In this document: positions 8,855-18,288 of the stretch, one piece after another | How positions within the stretch are numbered: position 1 is the first letter of the stretch | Layout of the letters: each line of letters starts with the position of its first letter | Assembly: GCA_964423645.1 (NCBI GenBank) | Contig: CAYRFE010000020.1 | Location: 1-64,000, forward strand | Length of the DNA: 64,000 nucleotides | From: CAYRFE01 sp964423645 [NCBI: uncultured bacterium] | GTDB taxonomy: Bacteria > Macinerneyibacteriota > Macinerneyibacteria > Macinerneyibacteriales | Direction: 5' to 3' | The notes under the pieces: model-generated | The model's database searches: none | What the model saw: only the letters and a program-made list of their open reading frames with translations | What the model was told of the DNA's origin: nothing | Program-made: the position numbers and the translations under genes

Positions 8855-10144
8855 TTATTCGAAATCACTTTCGATTGCAGTTACTAATATTTTATCGATT
8901 CGTCGTCCGTCAAGGTCTACGATCTCAAACTGATGAGAATTAAAAATGAATAAATACCCTGTGGGCGGTATATCCTCCAAATGAGCGATAATAAAACCGG
9001 CAAGAGTCGTATACGCATCAGGTTTTTCTTCAACCACTTCGAACCCGATATTTGCATTGAACTGATGTATCGTAATACTCCCGCTCACTAAATATGAACC
9101 GTCATCACGAATTATAAACTCAGGATCATCTTCATCATCATGATCAGGTAAATCTCCCAGTATGGTTTCGGTAATATCATGCAATGTGACCATACCTTCA
9201 AATGTTCCTATCTCATCTACAACGATACCGACATACTGTTTATGCCGTTTAAAAAGCTGAAGTATATCCATCGCGAGCATATTTTCATGTACATACACCG
9301 GCTCTCGGATGATGGATGAAATTTTGAATCCACGAGTTCTGCAATGGTGAAGTACTTCACGACTCATGACTATCCCTTTGATATTGTCAATACTGCCTTC
9401 GCCAACCGGAAATTTCGAATAAAAACTTTCTTTTACCTGTGCGATAATGTCTTCAATCGGAGCATTCAAATCCAACCACTCAAGATCATTCCGGTGTGTC
9501 ATAATATTTTTTGCACGTTGTTCGGAAAATACAAACACATTTTGGTGAATCTGACTTTCCTCACGCTCAAGTATTCCCGACTTGCCTGCTGTTTTAATAA
9601 GGTAGCGTAATTCATCTTCTGTCATATCATCGTCATTCGACTCTTGAATTCCAAATAATTTTGTAAGAATTGTGGTTGAAAAAGACAATATGGCCACCAG
9701 TGGGTACATTATTCTGGTAAAAACAATCATGAACGGTGTGATGGCAATAGATATCTTCTCTGCACTTTTCATTGCAATTGATTTTGGGAATAATTCGCCG
9801 ACGACGATTGAAAAATACGTAATACCCCCAACGATAATACCCAATGAGACACCATGTGCGATTGATCTCAGAAACCACACCGACTCTACGAGTGGCTTCA
9901 CATCCTCAACAAGAGCCATACCGCTGAATGCACCGTTAAAAATGCCGATAAGAGTTATACCGATTTGTATTGCCGATAAAAAACGTTTCGGATTATCCAA
10001 GAGGGTTAAAAGTTTACGCGCAGCTTTATCATTATTGTGCGCCCGTTGCTCAATACGAGTTCGTTTGACTGAGACTAATGCAATTTCCGATAACGCAAAA
10101 AAACCATTACAACAAATGAGTAAAAATATTATCAGTAATTCCAC
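8855..10144 (-). CDS. CNNM/CBS-domain transporter (HlyC/CorC family)
   Basis: A 429-residue inner membrane protein. The CNNM membrane domain spans about 1-190 with three or four membrane segments and the signatures NGFFALSEIAL and VVGELFPKSIA. Two CBS domains lie at about 205-325 (IMTHR, then YVGIVVDEIGTFEGMVTLHDI). A CorC/HlyC C-terminal domain follows, containing LVSGSITIHQFN and the TLAGFI block. Relatives transport or regulate Mg2+ or Co2+, and the older hemolysin label is misleading. The start is GTG, preceded by GGAGGAG at a spacing of 7. Both the start codon and the ribosome binding site sit in a hairpin at 10142-10167. Confidence 0.9.
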   Translation of the reverse strand: MELLIIFLLICCNGFFALSEIALVSVKRTRIEQRAHNNDKAARKLLTLLDNPKRFLSAIQIGITLIGIFNGAFSGMALVEDVKPLVESVWFLRSIAHGVSLGIIVGGITYFSIVVGELFPKSIAMKSAEKISIAITPFMIVFTRIMYPLVAILSFSTTILTKLFGIQESNDDDMTEDELRYLIKTAGKSGILEREESQIHQNVFVFSEQRAKNIMTHRNDLEWLDLNAPIEDIIAQVKESFYSKFPVGEGSIDNIKGIVMSREVLHHCRTRGFKISSIIREPVYVHENMLAMDILQLFKRHKQYVGIVVDEIGTFEGMVTLHDITETILGDLPDHDDEDDPEFIIRDDGSYLVSGSITIHQFNANIGFEVVEEKPDAYTTLAGFIIAHLEDIPPTGYLFIFNSHQFEIVDLDGRRIDKILVTAIESDFE

Positions 10145-10167
10145 GTACAGGCTCCTCCTGTGACGTG
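10142..10167 (-). promoter_or_regulatory. Hairpin holding the start codon and Shine-Dalgarno of the CNNM gene
   Basis: On the minus strand CACGT pairs with ACGTG and ACAGG pairs with CCTGT, with one bulged C and the 5-nt loop AGGAG. The GTG start codon lies in the outer stem and the Shine-Dalgarno spans the inner stem and loop. It would be a translational control element if it folds. Confidence 0.55.
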
Positions 10168-10223
10168 CATTACCATATGACTACATCGGGACGGTTCGCT
10201 TTCCATAATCTCCTCGTGGACCT

Positions 10224-10252
10224 ATAGTACCGAGAGTTTCTTCATCTGTCAA
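10224..10252 (-). promoter_or_regulatory. Promoter of the CNNM/CBS gene
   Basis: TTGACA (10247-10252) and TACTAT (10224-10229) are 17 bp apart on the minus strand. This implies a leader of roughly 70-75 nt that ends in the start-codon hairpin. Confidence 0.6.
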
Positions 10253-10308
10253 GAACTTAATATAATCCATACCACTCGATACAGTGTGTATTACATCAAA
10301 TAAGAATC

Positions 10309-10337
10309 TTGACATCAGCATAATGCATCGTCATACT
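10309..10337 (+). promoter_or_regulatory. Possible promoter of tag
   Basis: TTGACA (10309-10314) and CATACT (10332-10337) are 17 bp apart, about 33 bp before the ATG. The -35 is perfect and the -10 matches 4 of 6 positions. Confidence 0.5.
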
Positions 10338-10369
10338 GAACAGGTCATTACAACATATAAGGAGTGTGT

Positions 10370-10936
10370 ATGAAAACACGTTGCCCTTGGTCTGAAAAAG
10401 ACGACCTGTATCGTACGTATCACGACTATGAATGGGGCGTGCCTGTTCATGACGATCAAAAGTGGTTTGAATATATCATTCTTGACGGTATGCAGGCCGG
10501 TTTGAGTTGGTATACCATCCTGAAGAAACGTGATAATTTTCGTGCTGCATTTGATAATTTTGAACCTGCCGTTGTTGCACAGTATTCAGAAAAGAAGATC
10601 GAGGAATTATTGAACAACGCTGGAATCATTCGTAATAAAGCAAAGATCAATGCTGCAATCACAAATGCGCGAGCGTTTTGTGCGATACAAAAAGAATTCG
10701 GCTCGTTCGATGCGTACATATGGCAATTTAGCGAAGGGAAAACTATCCATAACACGTTACATTCAACGGACACTTTTCCGACACGTTCATTAGAATCAGA
10801 TGCAATGAGTAAAGATCTCATTGCGCGTGGTTTCAAATTTGTTGGCACAACCATTTGTTATGCATTCATGCAGGCGGCAGGCATGGTGAACGATCACATT
10901 GTGGACTGTTTCCGTTATAAAGAATTAAAAAAATAA
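10370..10936 (+). CDS. tag: DNA-3-methyladenine glycosylase I
   Basis: A 188-residue base-excision repair enzyme that removes 3-methyladenine from DNA. It follows E. coli Tag closely: C5 and H19-region zinc ligands, YEWGVPVHDD, LDGMQAGLSWYT, NAGIIRNKAKI, RGFKFVGTTICYAFMQA and the C-terminal NDHIVDC zinc site. Asp replaces the E. coli catalytic-region Glu in the QAGLSW block, a substitution seen in other members. The ATG has AAGGAG 5 nt upstream. A GTG two codons earlier overlaps that site and is unlikely to be the start. It is one of the few plus-strand genes here. Confidence 0.95.
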   Translation: MKTRCPWSEKDDLYRTYHDYEWGVPVHDDQKWFEYIILDGMQAGLSWYTILKKRDNFRAAFDNFEPAVVAQYSEKKIEELLNNAGIIRNKAKINAAITNARAFCAIQKEFGSFDAYIWQFSEGKTIHNTLHSTDTFPTRSLESDAMSKDLIARGFKFVGTTICYAFMQAAGMVNDHIVDCFRYKELKK

Positions 10937-10937
10937 A

Positions 10938-10959
10938 GGGGCACAAATTTTCGTGCCCC
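10938..10959 (-). terminator. Terminator between convergent tag and DUF1302-type gene
   Basis: GGGGCAC and GTGCCCC form a 7-bp stem with an 8-nt loop. On the minus strand TTTATTTTTTTAA follows, so it mainly serves the minus-strand operon. It starts one base after the tag stop codon and may also end tag transcripts. Confidence 0.75.
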
Positions 10960-10976
10960 ACGATAGTAACGATCTT

Positions 10977-12413
10977 TTAGAAATTATACTTTATTGAAAA
11001 ACGCACTTGATCGGCATTCTGGTATTGACCGATGTTGCCTTTTATATTACCGGTAAAAATATCTGCAGCGGCATAGACCTTCACACCGTCAGTCACTTCA
11101 TATTCCAGACCCGGTGAGCAATAAAGGTCATTTTCAGTTATCTCATAGAAAAATTTTATCTCCGGTACAAGCTTTTCCTCCATGAACTTATCGCTCATTT
11201 TAAAGGTCAGCGAGTCTTCATATTGATCGTTACCGATGAGTTCCGTATAATCAACGATATAATCAACGATGTATTGCGCATTGATATAAAAATTTCCCCA
11301 GAATCGATCGATACCGATCACAGCTTTGACAACATCTGTCTTCCGGGAACCTTCTTCCGCATTGTAGGCGTTCAACAATGCGATCATATCCGGCATTGAA
11401 TCGGCTTCTTGAATGACATTCGTATCAAACGCTAGTTCACGCCCGAAATAGTATGCCCCTTCCATACGAAGCCCGAACGCACCTATCGTACGTTCCCAAT
11501 CCAGACCGAGCATCGTGAACCACGGATACTGCATTTCAAACGTTTCCGGCACTAGCGGTAATGATGTCAACCCGGAAAGCGGTTGATGCAGATTGGTCAC
11601 CCGTACGGCCGGACTTGTCAGATCGGTCCAATATCCCTCATAATAATACAGAGAAAAGTCGGTATCGGCGACAGAGCCGTTCAAACGAAAGCCCAGCTGA
11701 GTACGGTTTACCTGATCACCAGGCACGTCTTCCATAACATGGGCGGCAACATAATCTTCAAGTTCCCAGTATTCAAGGTCCTGGACGGCGATACCTTCGG
11801 TTATATAATAATTTTTGATATCTTGTACCATACGGTATGAATTGTTCTGCCAATGGGCGTTTTCAGGCAATATCGGTTTGGTAAACACCGGCACGAACAC
11901 ACCGGTAAGATCGAATGTATCGCTCATTTTCCATGTCGCTTTAACCGATGGCACACGGATCTTACGTTCATCTTTGGATGGAATGATGATCTCGGAATAA
12001 TTCTCCGGATTGATCATATCAACGGGATTGATCTCATCGGCACGCCCCCAGGCGATCCATTGTTTTCCGGCCTGAAAGATAAATTTTCCATAATCGGCAG
12101 TAATGTATGCTTCGCGCAGGTCGATCTTACCGTCACGTTTGTTGAGAGCATCATAACGGCCGCTCACGTCCACGTAGAATGAATAATTATTGACCGAATG
12201 CTTGGCTACTAACGAGAACCACATGTCTACTTTAAGATACTCACTCTCACGTAGCTGATCTACGGACACAGCTGTTTCAGCCTTCACAAATCCTTGAAAT
12301 GTCAGCTTCGGTTCAACGGGCGTAACGGTTGTTTCATCAATTAGTTGTTCGTCTTGCGCATAAACGGCCGCAGCAAATACTGCGGCACATATTATCATCA
12401 ATAATTTTCTCAT
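10977..12413 (-). CDS. Outer membrane beta-barrel protein (DUF1302-like)
   Basis: A 478-residue protein with a signal peptide (1-19, cut near VYAQ). Many alternating beta strands follow, and it has a C-terminal Phe (SIKYNF), as expected of an outer membrane barrel. The GKQWIAWGRADEINPVDMINP block resembles DUF1302-type proteins that sit beside MMPL/RND pumps and LolA-like proteins. It lies last in the tetR-MMPL-LolA-like operon, 15 bp after the LolA-like gene, and a terminator follows. I infer an envelope export or lipid-trafficking role; the substrate is unknown. Confidence 0.75.
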   Translation of the reverse strand: MRKLLMIICAAVFAAAVYAQDEQLIDETTVTPVEPKLTFQGFVKAETAVSVDQLRESEYLKVDMWFSLVAKHSVNNYSFYVDVSGRYDALNKRDGKIDLREAYITADYGKFIFQAGKQWIAWGRADEINPVDMINPENYSEIIIPSKDERKIRVPSVKATWKMSDTFDLTGVFVPVFTKPILPENAHWQNNSYRMVQDIKNYYITEGIAVQDLEYWELEDYVAAHVMEDVPGDQVNRTQLGFRLNGSVADTDFSLYYYEGYWTDLTSPAVRVTNLHQPLSGLTSLPLVPETFEMQYPWFTMLGLDWERTIGAFGLRMEGAYYFGRELAFDTNVIQEADSMPDMIALLNAYNAEEGSRKTDVVKAVIGIDRFWGNFYINAQYIVDYIVDYTELIGNDQYEDSLTFKMSDKFMEEKLVPEIKFFYEITENDLYCSPGLEYEVTDGVKVYAAADIFTGNIKGNIGQYQNADQVRFSIKYNF

Positions 12414-12428
12414 AATTGCTCACGCTCT

Positions 12429-13265
12429 TTATTGAATATACTGTGTATACGGTTTCGGACGTTCCATATTGCCTTGGGTAAATAAACTGTTATCAAGGCC
12501 GATATTATACTTCACCGATGAAAGGGTCAGAATTGTCTTGCTCTCAAAATTCTTTTCAAGATCGGCGCCTTCGGTGAAACTCGGTTTCATGGTATACATA
12601 ACCGTTTTACCGGGTGTCCAGATGTTCTGTATCTGTTTGAGATCGCTTACCATAAGCACTTTTTGGATTTTTGACGGATTCTTCTTGTCATACATATATG
12701 CTTTGACGATACACCAATTGGATTTATTGATCCATGCTACCGAGCTGGCATACACCGCATCTTTTTTCTTCACGCTTTTTACGACGTAGCAATCCTGCCC
12801 ATTGACCATATCGCTCTCTTTTACAAGTTCATACGTATAATCATCAAGTACCCTGTCGCTCATATCATCGTAGGAAAGGTCGGTACCCATAAACGATTTA
12901 TCTTTCTCGGATGATGAAATCTTACGCACTTTTCTTGTGGCAGGTAAAAATATCCATTGATTGTCGTCAATGCTACCGCCCTGCTCCTGAACTAAGAACG
13001 TCGTATCTTTAACATCGGCCGGCTGAATAAAGTAAATGAAGGTATTCGTAAGATCTTTTACTTTATCGACCTTCTTGCTCCAGAGCACGATCTCACGGTT
13101 ACGTGTCTGCTGCTTTGAATTGGTGATGACCATTTTTATCTTTGATACACCGTCATCGCCTTTATACCGCGCATCTGCATTTTTCATGACATCATATCCG
13201 GTGATCGAATACGCCAATGACACAACAAAGGCCACCATAACGATCGAAAGAACTGTCTTTTTCAT
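12429..13265 (-). CDS. LolA-like outer membrane lipoprotein-sorting protein
   Basis: A 278-residue exported protein with a signal peptide (about 1-20). It belongs to the LolA-like 'outer membrane lipoprotein-sorting' group that travels with MMPL pumps. Supporting blocks are GYDVMKNADARYKGDDG, the IYFIQPADVKDTTFLV region, WIFLPATRKVRKIS and GTDLSYDDMS. Such proteins have a half-barrel able to hold a lipid. I chose the ATG at 13265, with GGAGGAAA directly upstream. The longer frame would run into the MMPL gene. Confidence 0.85.
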   Translation of the reverse strand: MKKTVLSIVMVAFVVSLAYSITGYDVMKNADARYKGDDGVSKIKMVITNSKQQTRNREIVLWSKKVDKVKDLTNTFIYFIQPADVKDTTFLVQEQGGSIDDNQWIFLPATRKVRKISSSEKDKSFMGTDLSYDDMSDRVLDDYTYELVKESDMVNGQDCYVVKSVKKKDAVYASSVAWINKSNWCIVKAYMYDKKNPSKIQKVLMVSDLKQIQNIWTPGKTVMYTMKPSFTEGADLEKNFESKTILTLSSVKYNIGLDNSLFTQGNMERPKPYTQYIQ

Positions 13266-13275
13266 AGTTTCCTCC

Positions 13276-16173
13276 TTATTCAACGGATTTGACCGTTTTA
13301 ACAAATTTAGGTTTGAACACGACCAAAAATACCGGCAATATTGTCAGAGCGCCGATGCCCGACACGATCATCGTGAGCGCCAACAACCATCCGGTATTGC
13401 GAAGCAACGGAAAATTCGAAAGGCACAGCACCAGGAACCCGAACATGACGGATAACATGTTGTAGATAATAGCGCGTCCCGAGGTCATCATCGTACGTGT
13501 CATGGTCTTCACCCAGTCACCATCGGGTTGAGCGTTATATTCAAATAAGAATCTGTTAAGGAAATGAATTGCATAGTCCACACCGATACCGATAGCGATC
13601 GCCGCAATGATCGAAGTGGCCATATTGAGCGACGTGCCTGTATATCCCATGATGCCGAAATTCACGAGTATCGTGAATGACAGCGGGAATATGCTTGTCA
13701 ATCCTGCGCCGATGGACCGGAATATCAATGTATTGATTAAAAGCACGATGATGATGGAAGAAATAATACTGCTGATCTGGGTATCAATGATCAATTTACT
13801 GACCGCGACATACAACACAGCCACACCTGCAGGACGTACGATGGCGTTTGTGCCTGCCGCGTTATTCAATTCTCCGTAAAGAATACCGTCGATAGCATTC
13901 ACAATTTCAATTGAGTTGAAACTCAACGATGTCGATTTGTTTTTTATTTCTTCGTTAATTTTGGCGGAATAGTCATTAACGATCTGCGCAAGATCATTTC
14001 TTTTCATAATATCTTTATCGGCTTTTAATCCGTTCAGCGTCTCGTTTACGATCGCAGGATCATAACTTTCAACAGCTTCCACATAAGCATGCAAATGAGC
14101 TTGTTTTAAAAGTCGAACAGCTTCCGTAGTATCGAAATCAGCTGTGTCATTAAATTCTTTGCGGGCGAATTCTTCGATGGTCTTAACGATCGTGCTGATC
14201 TTTGATGTACTTCCGATGGTCATTTGAACAACAATATTTGCCTTACGATAATCAAAGTCTACGACATCATTGAAATCATTCGGATCGCCGGACGATGAAT
14301 ACAGGAAGAGATATTGACTGATGAGATCTTTATTGTCCGGGATCGTATAGAATTCCTCTTTATTTTCGTTCATCGCTTTATTCATGAGTTTGACGGAATC
14401 CACAAACGACATCGTTTTGCCGACATATTGCTGCTGTTCTGCAAAACGTTGGATGTTTTCGATCTTTTTTAGCGTTGTCGGTTCTTTCATGATATCGGGC
14501 GACAAACCGTCGATCACGATACGCATAACATTTGTACCGCCGAATTTTTCATTGATCGCGGTATCAGCCCGGCGAACCATGCTTTTTTTGCCGAAAAATT
14601 CAACGGTGTTCGTGTCAACTATAAGTTTTTTCATACCCCATAACGAGATCGCGATCACGATCACCGATACAACCATCGTTAAGGTTCGTGTTTTACTCAC
14701 CGATTCGGCAAGACGTTTCAAAAACAGATTGAATCCGCTGTGGTCTTCTTCTTTATGATGATGTAAATACTCATCCCGAATGTGTTTCGGTTTCGGTAAA
14801 AGAAGAAGGACAGCTGTAACGAACACAATGTTCAGACACAGCGCCGTAAAGATCCCGAGCGCCGTGAACAAGCCGAAATATTTCATATGAGGAATGTCGG
14901 AGGTCACAAACGAACCGAATCCGGCTACTGTGGTCAAACCGGCCATGATAACGCCGCGCCCGACAACGGTAATGATCTCATCGATCAACTTCGCTTTATC
15001 TTCGGTGAACATGATCTTTTCATAATAATTATTGAGTATGTGTATTCCGTATGAGCTTCCTACGCCGATAAGCAGCACGGGGATGATAACCGACACCTGA
15101 TTGATAGGAATATTCATAAGGCCCATAAGCCCCATGGTACAAACGCTTGATATCAACACGGACATAAGAGGAAATACGATCCCTCGTCCTGTTCTGAATG
15201 CAAAGTAAAGAAATATAGCCACAACAAAAATAACCACCGGCACAAGTAATTTCAAGTCGCCGACGATATAGGTACCGAGCTGACCATTCACGACGCTTTC
15301 CCCTGAATAAAATACTTCTTCATCGCCTCGTATCTCTCGGATCACTTTTTCGACATCATGAATTACTTTATCTGCAAGGGCGCCGCTGAAATATTTTTCA
15401 TTGAAAGAAAATCGCATCGTTACTTTTTTGTCGTCGGTAAAGGTACCGTCATAAAATTTATTACTTACAAAACCATTATCGGCGATAAACTGCGATAGGT
15501 CATCACTATTTTGCGTATTAAATATAAATACAGCTGTTTTGTTACCATTCTTCCATGTCATTTTCTCGAACAACGGCGCATTCTTCATTGCCTCGATCAC
15601 AGATGGCATATATGCATCGAATTCTTTTTTTATAGCCGCAATATCGATTGTTTCGATCTCGCTTTTTTTCATTTTAATAACGATACCGGCAGTCGTGGCA
15701 TCATCGGAAACGATCGAACGACGGAACAGTTTGTTGGACATCGCATCTGTTTTTATCTGTGCGATCAACGCAGGATCATCGGCCAGTGTGCCTTCTTCCC
15801 ACAACGGCCCGACACTCATGGAATCTTTTGTGCCGGTTATGTTTTTTGATAAAGCCAGAGATTCAACCTTATCGACATATTCATACTGTTCGAGAATGCG
15901 TGACATCGCATCAATTCGGCGAAGCGTAGCATAATTGAACACACCGTTCGGGTCTTTGGAAATAAGCTCGATGAGCACATAATCCGAGGAACCGAATATG
16001 CTTACGGATTCTTTGTCAAATACATTTGTCGGATGTTTTTTAGGTACGATATGCGAAACTTCATTATCAAAATAAACATGAGAAATAAAGAAGCCCAAAA
16101 ATAATGTTATCGCGATTGTTACCGCAATAATATTTTTAGGATATTTGACGACAAAACTGCTTATTCTTTTCAT
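13276..16173 (-). CDS. MMPL/RND-family exporter
   Basis: A 965-residue inner membrane pump with two repeated halves. Each half has one membrane segment, a large periplasmic loop and a cluster of about five membrane segments; the SSD-like clusters lie near 230-400 and 770-930. Useful landmarks are IIPVLLIGVGSSYGIHILN and AIAIGIGVDYAIHFLNRF, which match the MMPL/RND signature around the proton-relay segment. It probably moves lipids or hydrophobic compounds with the LolA-like and barrel proteins downstream. GGAGGAG lies 8 nt before the ATG. The frame overlaps no neighbour; tetR ends 5 bp earlier. Confidence 0.9.
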   Translation of the reverse strand: MKRISSFVVKYPKNIIAVTIAITLFLGFFISHVYFDNEVSHIVPKKHPTNVFDKESVSIFGSSDYVLIELISKDPNGVFNYATLRRIDAMSRILEQYEYVDKVESLALSKNITGTKDSMSVGPLWEEGTLADDPALIAQIKTDAMSNKLFRRSIVSDDATTAGIVIKMKKSEIETIDIAAIKKEFDAYMPSVIEAMKNAPLFEKMTWKNGNKTAVFIFNTQNSDDLSQFIADNGFVSNKFYDGTFTDDKKVTMRFSFNEKYFSGALADKVIHDVEKVIREIRGDEEVFYSGESVVNGQLGTYIVGDLKLLVPVVIFVVAIFLYFAFRTGRGIVFPLMSVLISSVCTMGLMGLMNIPINQVSVIIPVLLIGVGSSYGIHILNNYYEKIMFTEDKAKLIDEIITVVGRGVIMAGLTTVAGFGSFVTSDIPHMKYFGLFTALGIFTALCLNIVFVTAVLLLLPKPKHIRDEYLHHHKEEDHSGFNLFLKRLAESVSKTRTLTMVVSVIVIAISLWGMKKLIVDTNTVEFFGKKSMVRRADTAINEKFGGTNVMRIVIDGLSPDIMKEPTTLKKIENIQRFAEQQQYVGKTMSFVDSVKLMNKAMNENKEEFYTIPDNKDLISQYLFLYSSSGDPNDFNDVVDFDYRKANIVVQMTIGSTSKISTIVKTIEEFARKEFNDTADFDTTEAVRLLKQAHLHAYVEAVESYDPAIVNETLNGLKADKDIMKRNDLAQIVNDYSAKINEEIKNKSTSLSFNSIEIVNAIDGILYGELNNAAGTNAIVRPAGVAVLYVAVSKLIIDTQISSIISSIIIVLLINTLIFRSIGAGLTSIFPLSFTILVNFGIMGYTGTSLNMATSIIAAIAIGIGVDYAIHFLNRFLFEYNAQPDGDWVKTMTRTMMTSGRAIIYNMLSVMFGFLVLCLSNFPLLRNTGWLLALTMIVSGIGALTILPVFLVVFKPKFVKTVKSVE

Positions 16174-16178
16174 TATGA

Positions 16179-16778
16179 TCACTCCTCCATGGTGGCTATA
16201 CCATAAATAGAATAACGACACGCTACATCTATTTTACGTAATAATTCTTCTTTTGAATATTTTTTTTGCACCCAGTCAAATGTAAACTCTTCGATAATGC
16301 CGTTTGAAATAAGTGTTACAATTTCAGGGTCTATATCAGGTTTTATCAAATTGTTTGCTTCTGCATCAGCCAGTAGAATTCGTACGAACTCCAAATGTTT
16401 CTTTTTGACCACAGGGTCAAGATATAATACTGCTATAGGAGATTGATGAAGTTCTACAAGAAATACATGTGCCATATCCATATTTCTGCTTAAATGTTCA
16501 ACGACAATCTCAATCCCCTTTTGATATTTTTCTAAGGGATTCATATCCTGAGTCATAAGTAATTCAACATCGGTAATCATAGTGTCAAAAAAGTCCATAA
16601 AAAGACATACAAGAACATCATCTTTGTTTTTAAAATAGTTATAGACGGAACCAACGCTCAAACCTGCCCGGTCGGCAATTTCCTTGACATTAGTATAATA
16701 ATATCCCTTTTCAGCAAACAATTCTGTCGCCGCGGCAAGAATTGCCTTTTTTTTTGTATCACTCTTACTTCGTGCCAT
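16179..16778 (-). CDS. TetR-family transcriptional regulator
   Basis: A 199-residue protein with an N-terminal TetR helix-turn-helix (AILAAATELFAEKGYYYTN, then the IADRAGLSVGSVYNYFKNK recognition block). A helical ligand-binding domain follows, typical of FadR/AcrR-type members. I chose the ATG at 16778 because GGAGGT precedes it. It is the first gene of the MMPL operon and is flanked upstream by two palindromes around its promoter, so it probably represses its own operon. A lipid or fatty acyl ligand is plausible but not shown. Confidence 0.9.
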   Translation of the reverse strand: MARSKSDTKKKAILAAATELFAEKGYYYTNVKEIADRAGLSVGSVYNYFKNKDDVLVCLFMDFFDTMITDVELLMTQDMNPLEKYQKGIEIVVEHLSRNMDMAHVFLVELHQSPIAVLYLDPVVKKKHLEFVRILLADAEANNLIKPDIDPEIVTLISNGIIEEFTFDWVQKKYSKEELLRKIDVACRYSIYGIATMEE

Positions 16779-16799
16779 TCGTACCTCCTTGCCTATAAT

Positions 16800-16881
16800 G
16801 AATGACTGTTCATTCTTTTCCAACGCAAATATAGCACGAATTTTTGAATCGTCAAGAATAAAATGAATAGGTGTTCATTTT
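16800..16881 (-). promoter_or_regulatory. Promoter flanked by two TetR-type operators
   Basis: TTGACG (16850-16855) and TATATT (16828-16833) are 16 bp apart on the minus strand. Downstream of the -10 lies GAATGA-CTGT-TCATTC (16800-16815). Upstream of the -35 lies AAAATGAA-6 nt-TTCATTTT (16860-16881). The two sites share the AATGA/TCATT half-site. Confidence 0.7.
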
Positions 16882-17001
16882 TATTACAAAAACTTTTTAC
16901 GTGAATCAAATCCATAAATATCAACATCAGGATTGCCTTGATAATAAAAAGTTAATTTCAATCACTCAAAAACGCGAAATGCTAGCATATCAATAAGCTC
17001 T

Positions 17002-18288
17002 TCACAACTCCAAAACTAAAGCATGCCCCTCCGAAAAACTATATGCAACTTTGAAATATTTATTAAAAATATTAGTGCCTCTATGATTTATGAAATAATA
17101 GCCTCTTTTATCTTTAACAACTGCACATCCTTCACTAAAAGAAAGAGCTTCATGGAAAATACAAGGAATTCTAAGATTTCCTTTTTTATCCATATATCCA
17201 TAAAGATTCGTTTTTTTGTCTTGAACTACAACTAATCCCTCGCTAAATGCTGAGTAAAAATTGTAATATCTTGTAGGACCATATAAATAATCCCCATTTA
17301 TATCAATTATACCATCAATTACACATGCAACGCCCTCTTTAAACTTACCCAACATCGTAAATTTAGGTTCTAATATAACATTTCCTAATACATTTATGTA
17401 ACCTTCCTTATCTTTCTGGCGAAAAGATGCGCATCCATCATTAAAATCAAGACCTGTTGGTATGCTAACAATATCATTTTTAATTGTGACAAAACACCTA
17501 TTATCTTTTACAATTTTTTGGAACATCCCATGGGAAAATTTTCCATATAAAACATCTGGTTCAGGATAAATAACCATATTAGCTTTTATATCTATGATAA
17601 CAGTACCATACACTTTTTCTCTTGTATCATAACACCCCGCATGCGCAAGGCCATCTGAAAATTCACTTATGGCACCAATTTCATATCTTTTATCCTGCGA
17701 TTGTAACATTTTATGTTTCATTATTGGCGAAAATACACTTTGAATAACATATTTATTTAAACTACGTAAATTATTTCTATCATGTTGCTCAAGTTCTTTC
17801 TTATTCTTGATTTCATTCAATTTCACGACCACGGTATCTGCAATAACAAATTTTCTCCCGCGTCCTCCTCCTATGTAATCAATTAGATCCTTTTTATCTA
17901 AAAGCTTATTAAAAACGATAATCCATTCTTCTTTTGGTATGCTATCAAAATGCTCAACATCTTTTTTAAGCATACTTGCCAAAAGAGTTACAAAATTTTC
18001 ATTGTTAACCTCTAAAATTAACTGCTTTATAAATCCTTTTATTGACAGATCTAACTGCTCGATTGTAAAATCTCCCGTAGGATTAATTATATAGTCGCCA
18101 AACATTCCATGACTTATTTTTTGGGGGCCACTATAATCAGAGTAAACACCGATATCATACGTAATTTCTCCGGTATGATCGATAAACTTATACTCTTGCG
18201 GGGAAACTGTCCAAGCAAAAGCCATGTAAACATGTAAATATAACACTAATAGAAGAAAAAATATTATACGCATGTTCTTGTTTTTCAT
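17002..18288 (-). CDS. Exported WG-repeat protein
   Basis: A 428-residue protein with a signal peptide (about 7-26). An unrecognised region runs to about residue 200, and WG/KWG-type beta repeats fill the C-terminal half. The clearest repeats have the pattern GYxxxxGxxxxxxxFxxxxxFxEGxAxV, for example GYINVLGN with FKEGVACV, GYMDKKGN with FSEGCAVV, and YFINHRGT with FSEGHALV. Such repeats form beta-propeller-like or solenoid surfaces for binding partners. The gene is visibly more AT-rich than its neighbours and stands alone, which suggests later acquisition. GGGAGGAAATA precedes the ATG. Confidence 0.7.
   Translation of the reverse strand: MKNKNMRIIFFLLLVLYLHVYMAFAWTVSPQEYKFIDHTGEITYDIGVYSDYSGPQKISHGMFGDYIINPTGDFTIEQLDLSIKGFIKQLILEVNNENFVTLLASMLKKDVEHFDSIPKEEWIIVFNKLLDKKDLIDYIGGGRGRKFVIADTVVVKLNEIKNKKELEQHDRNNLRSLNKYVIQSVFSPIMKHKMLQSQDKRYEIGAISEFSDGLAHAGCYDTREKVYGTVIIDIKANMVIYPEPDVLYGKFSHGMFQKIVKDNRCFVTIKNDIVSIPTGLDFNDGCASFRQKDKEGYINVLGNVILEPKFTMLGKFKEGVACVIDGIIDINGDYLYGPTRYYNFYSAFSEGLVVVQDKKTNLYGYMDKKGNLRIPCIFHEALSFSEGCAVVKDKRGYYFINHRGTNIFNKYFKVAYSFSEGHALVLEL

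Noticed and set aside
10145-10230. An M-box (Mg2+) riboswitch before the CNNM gene
   Set aside because: The leader is too short and lacks the AGGTGAGGCTCCT-type core; only the start-codon hairpin is supported.
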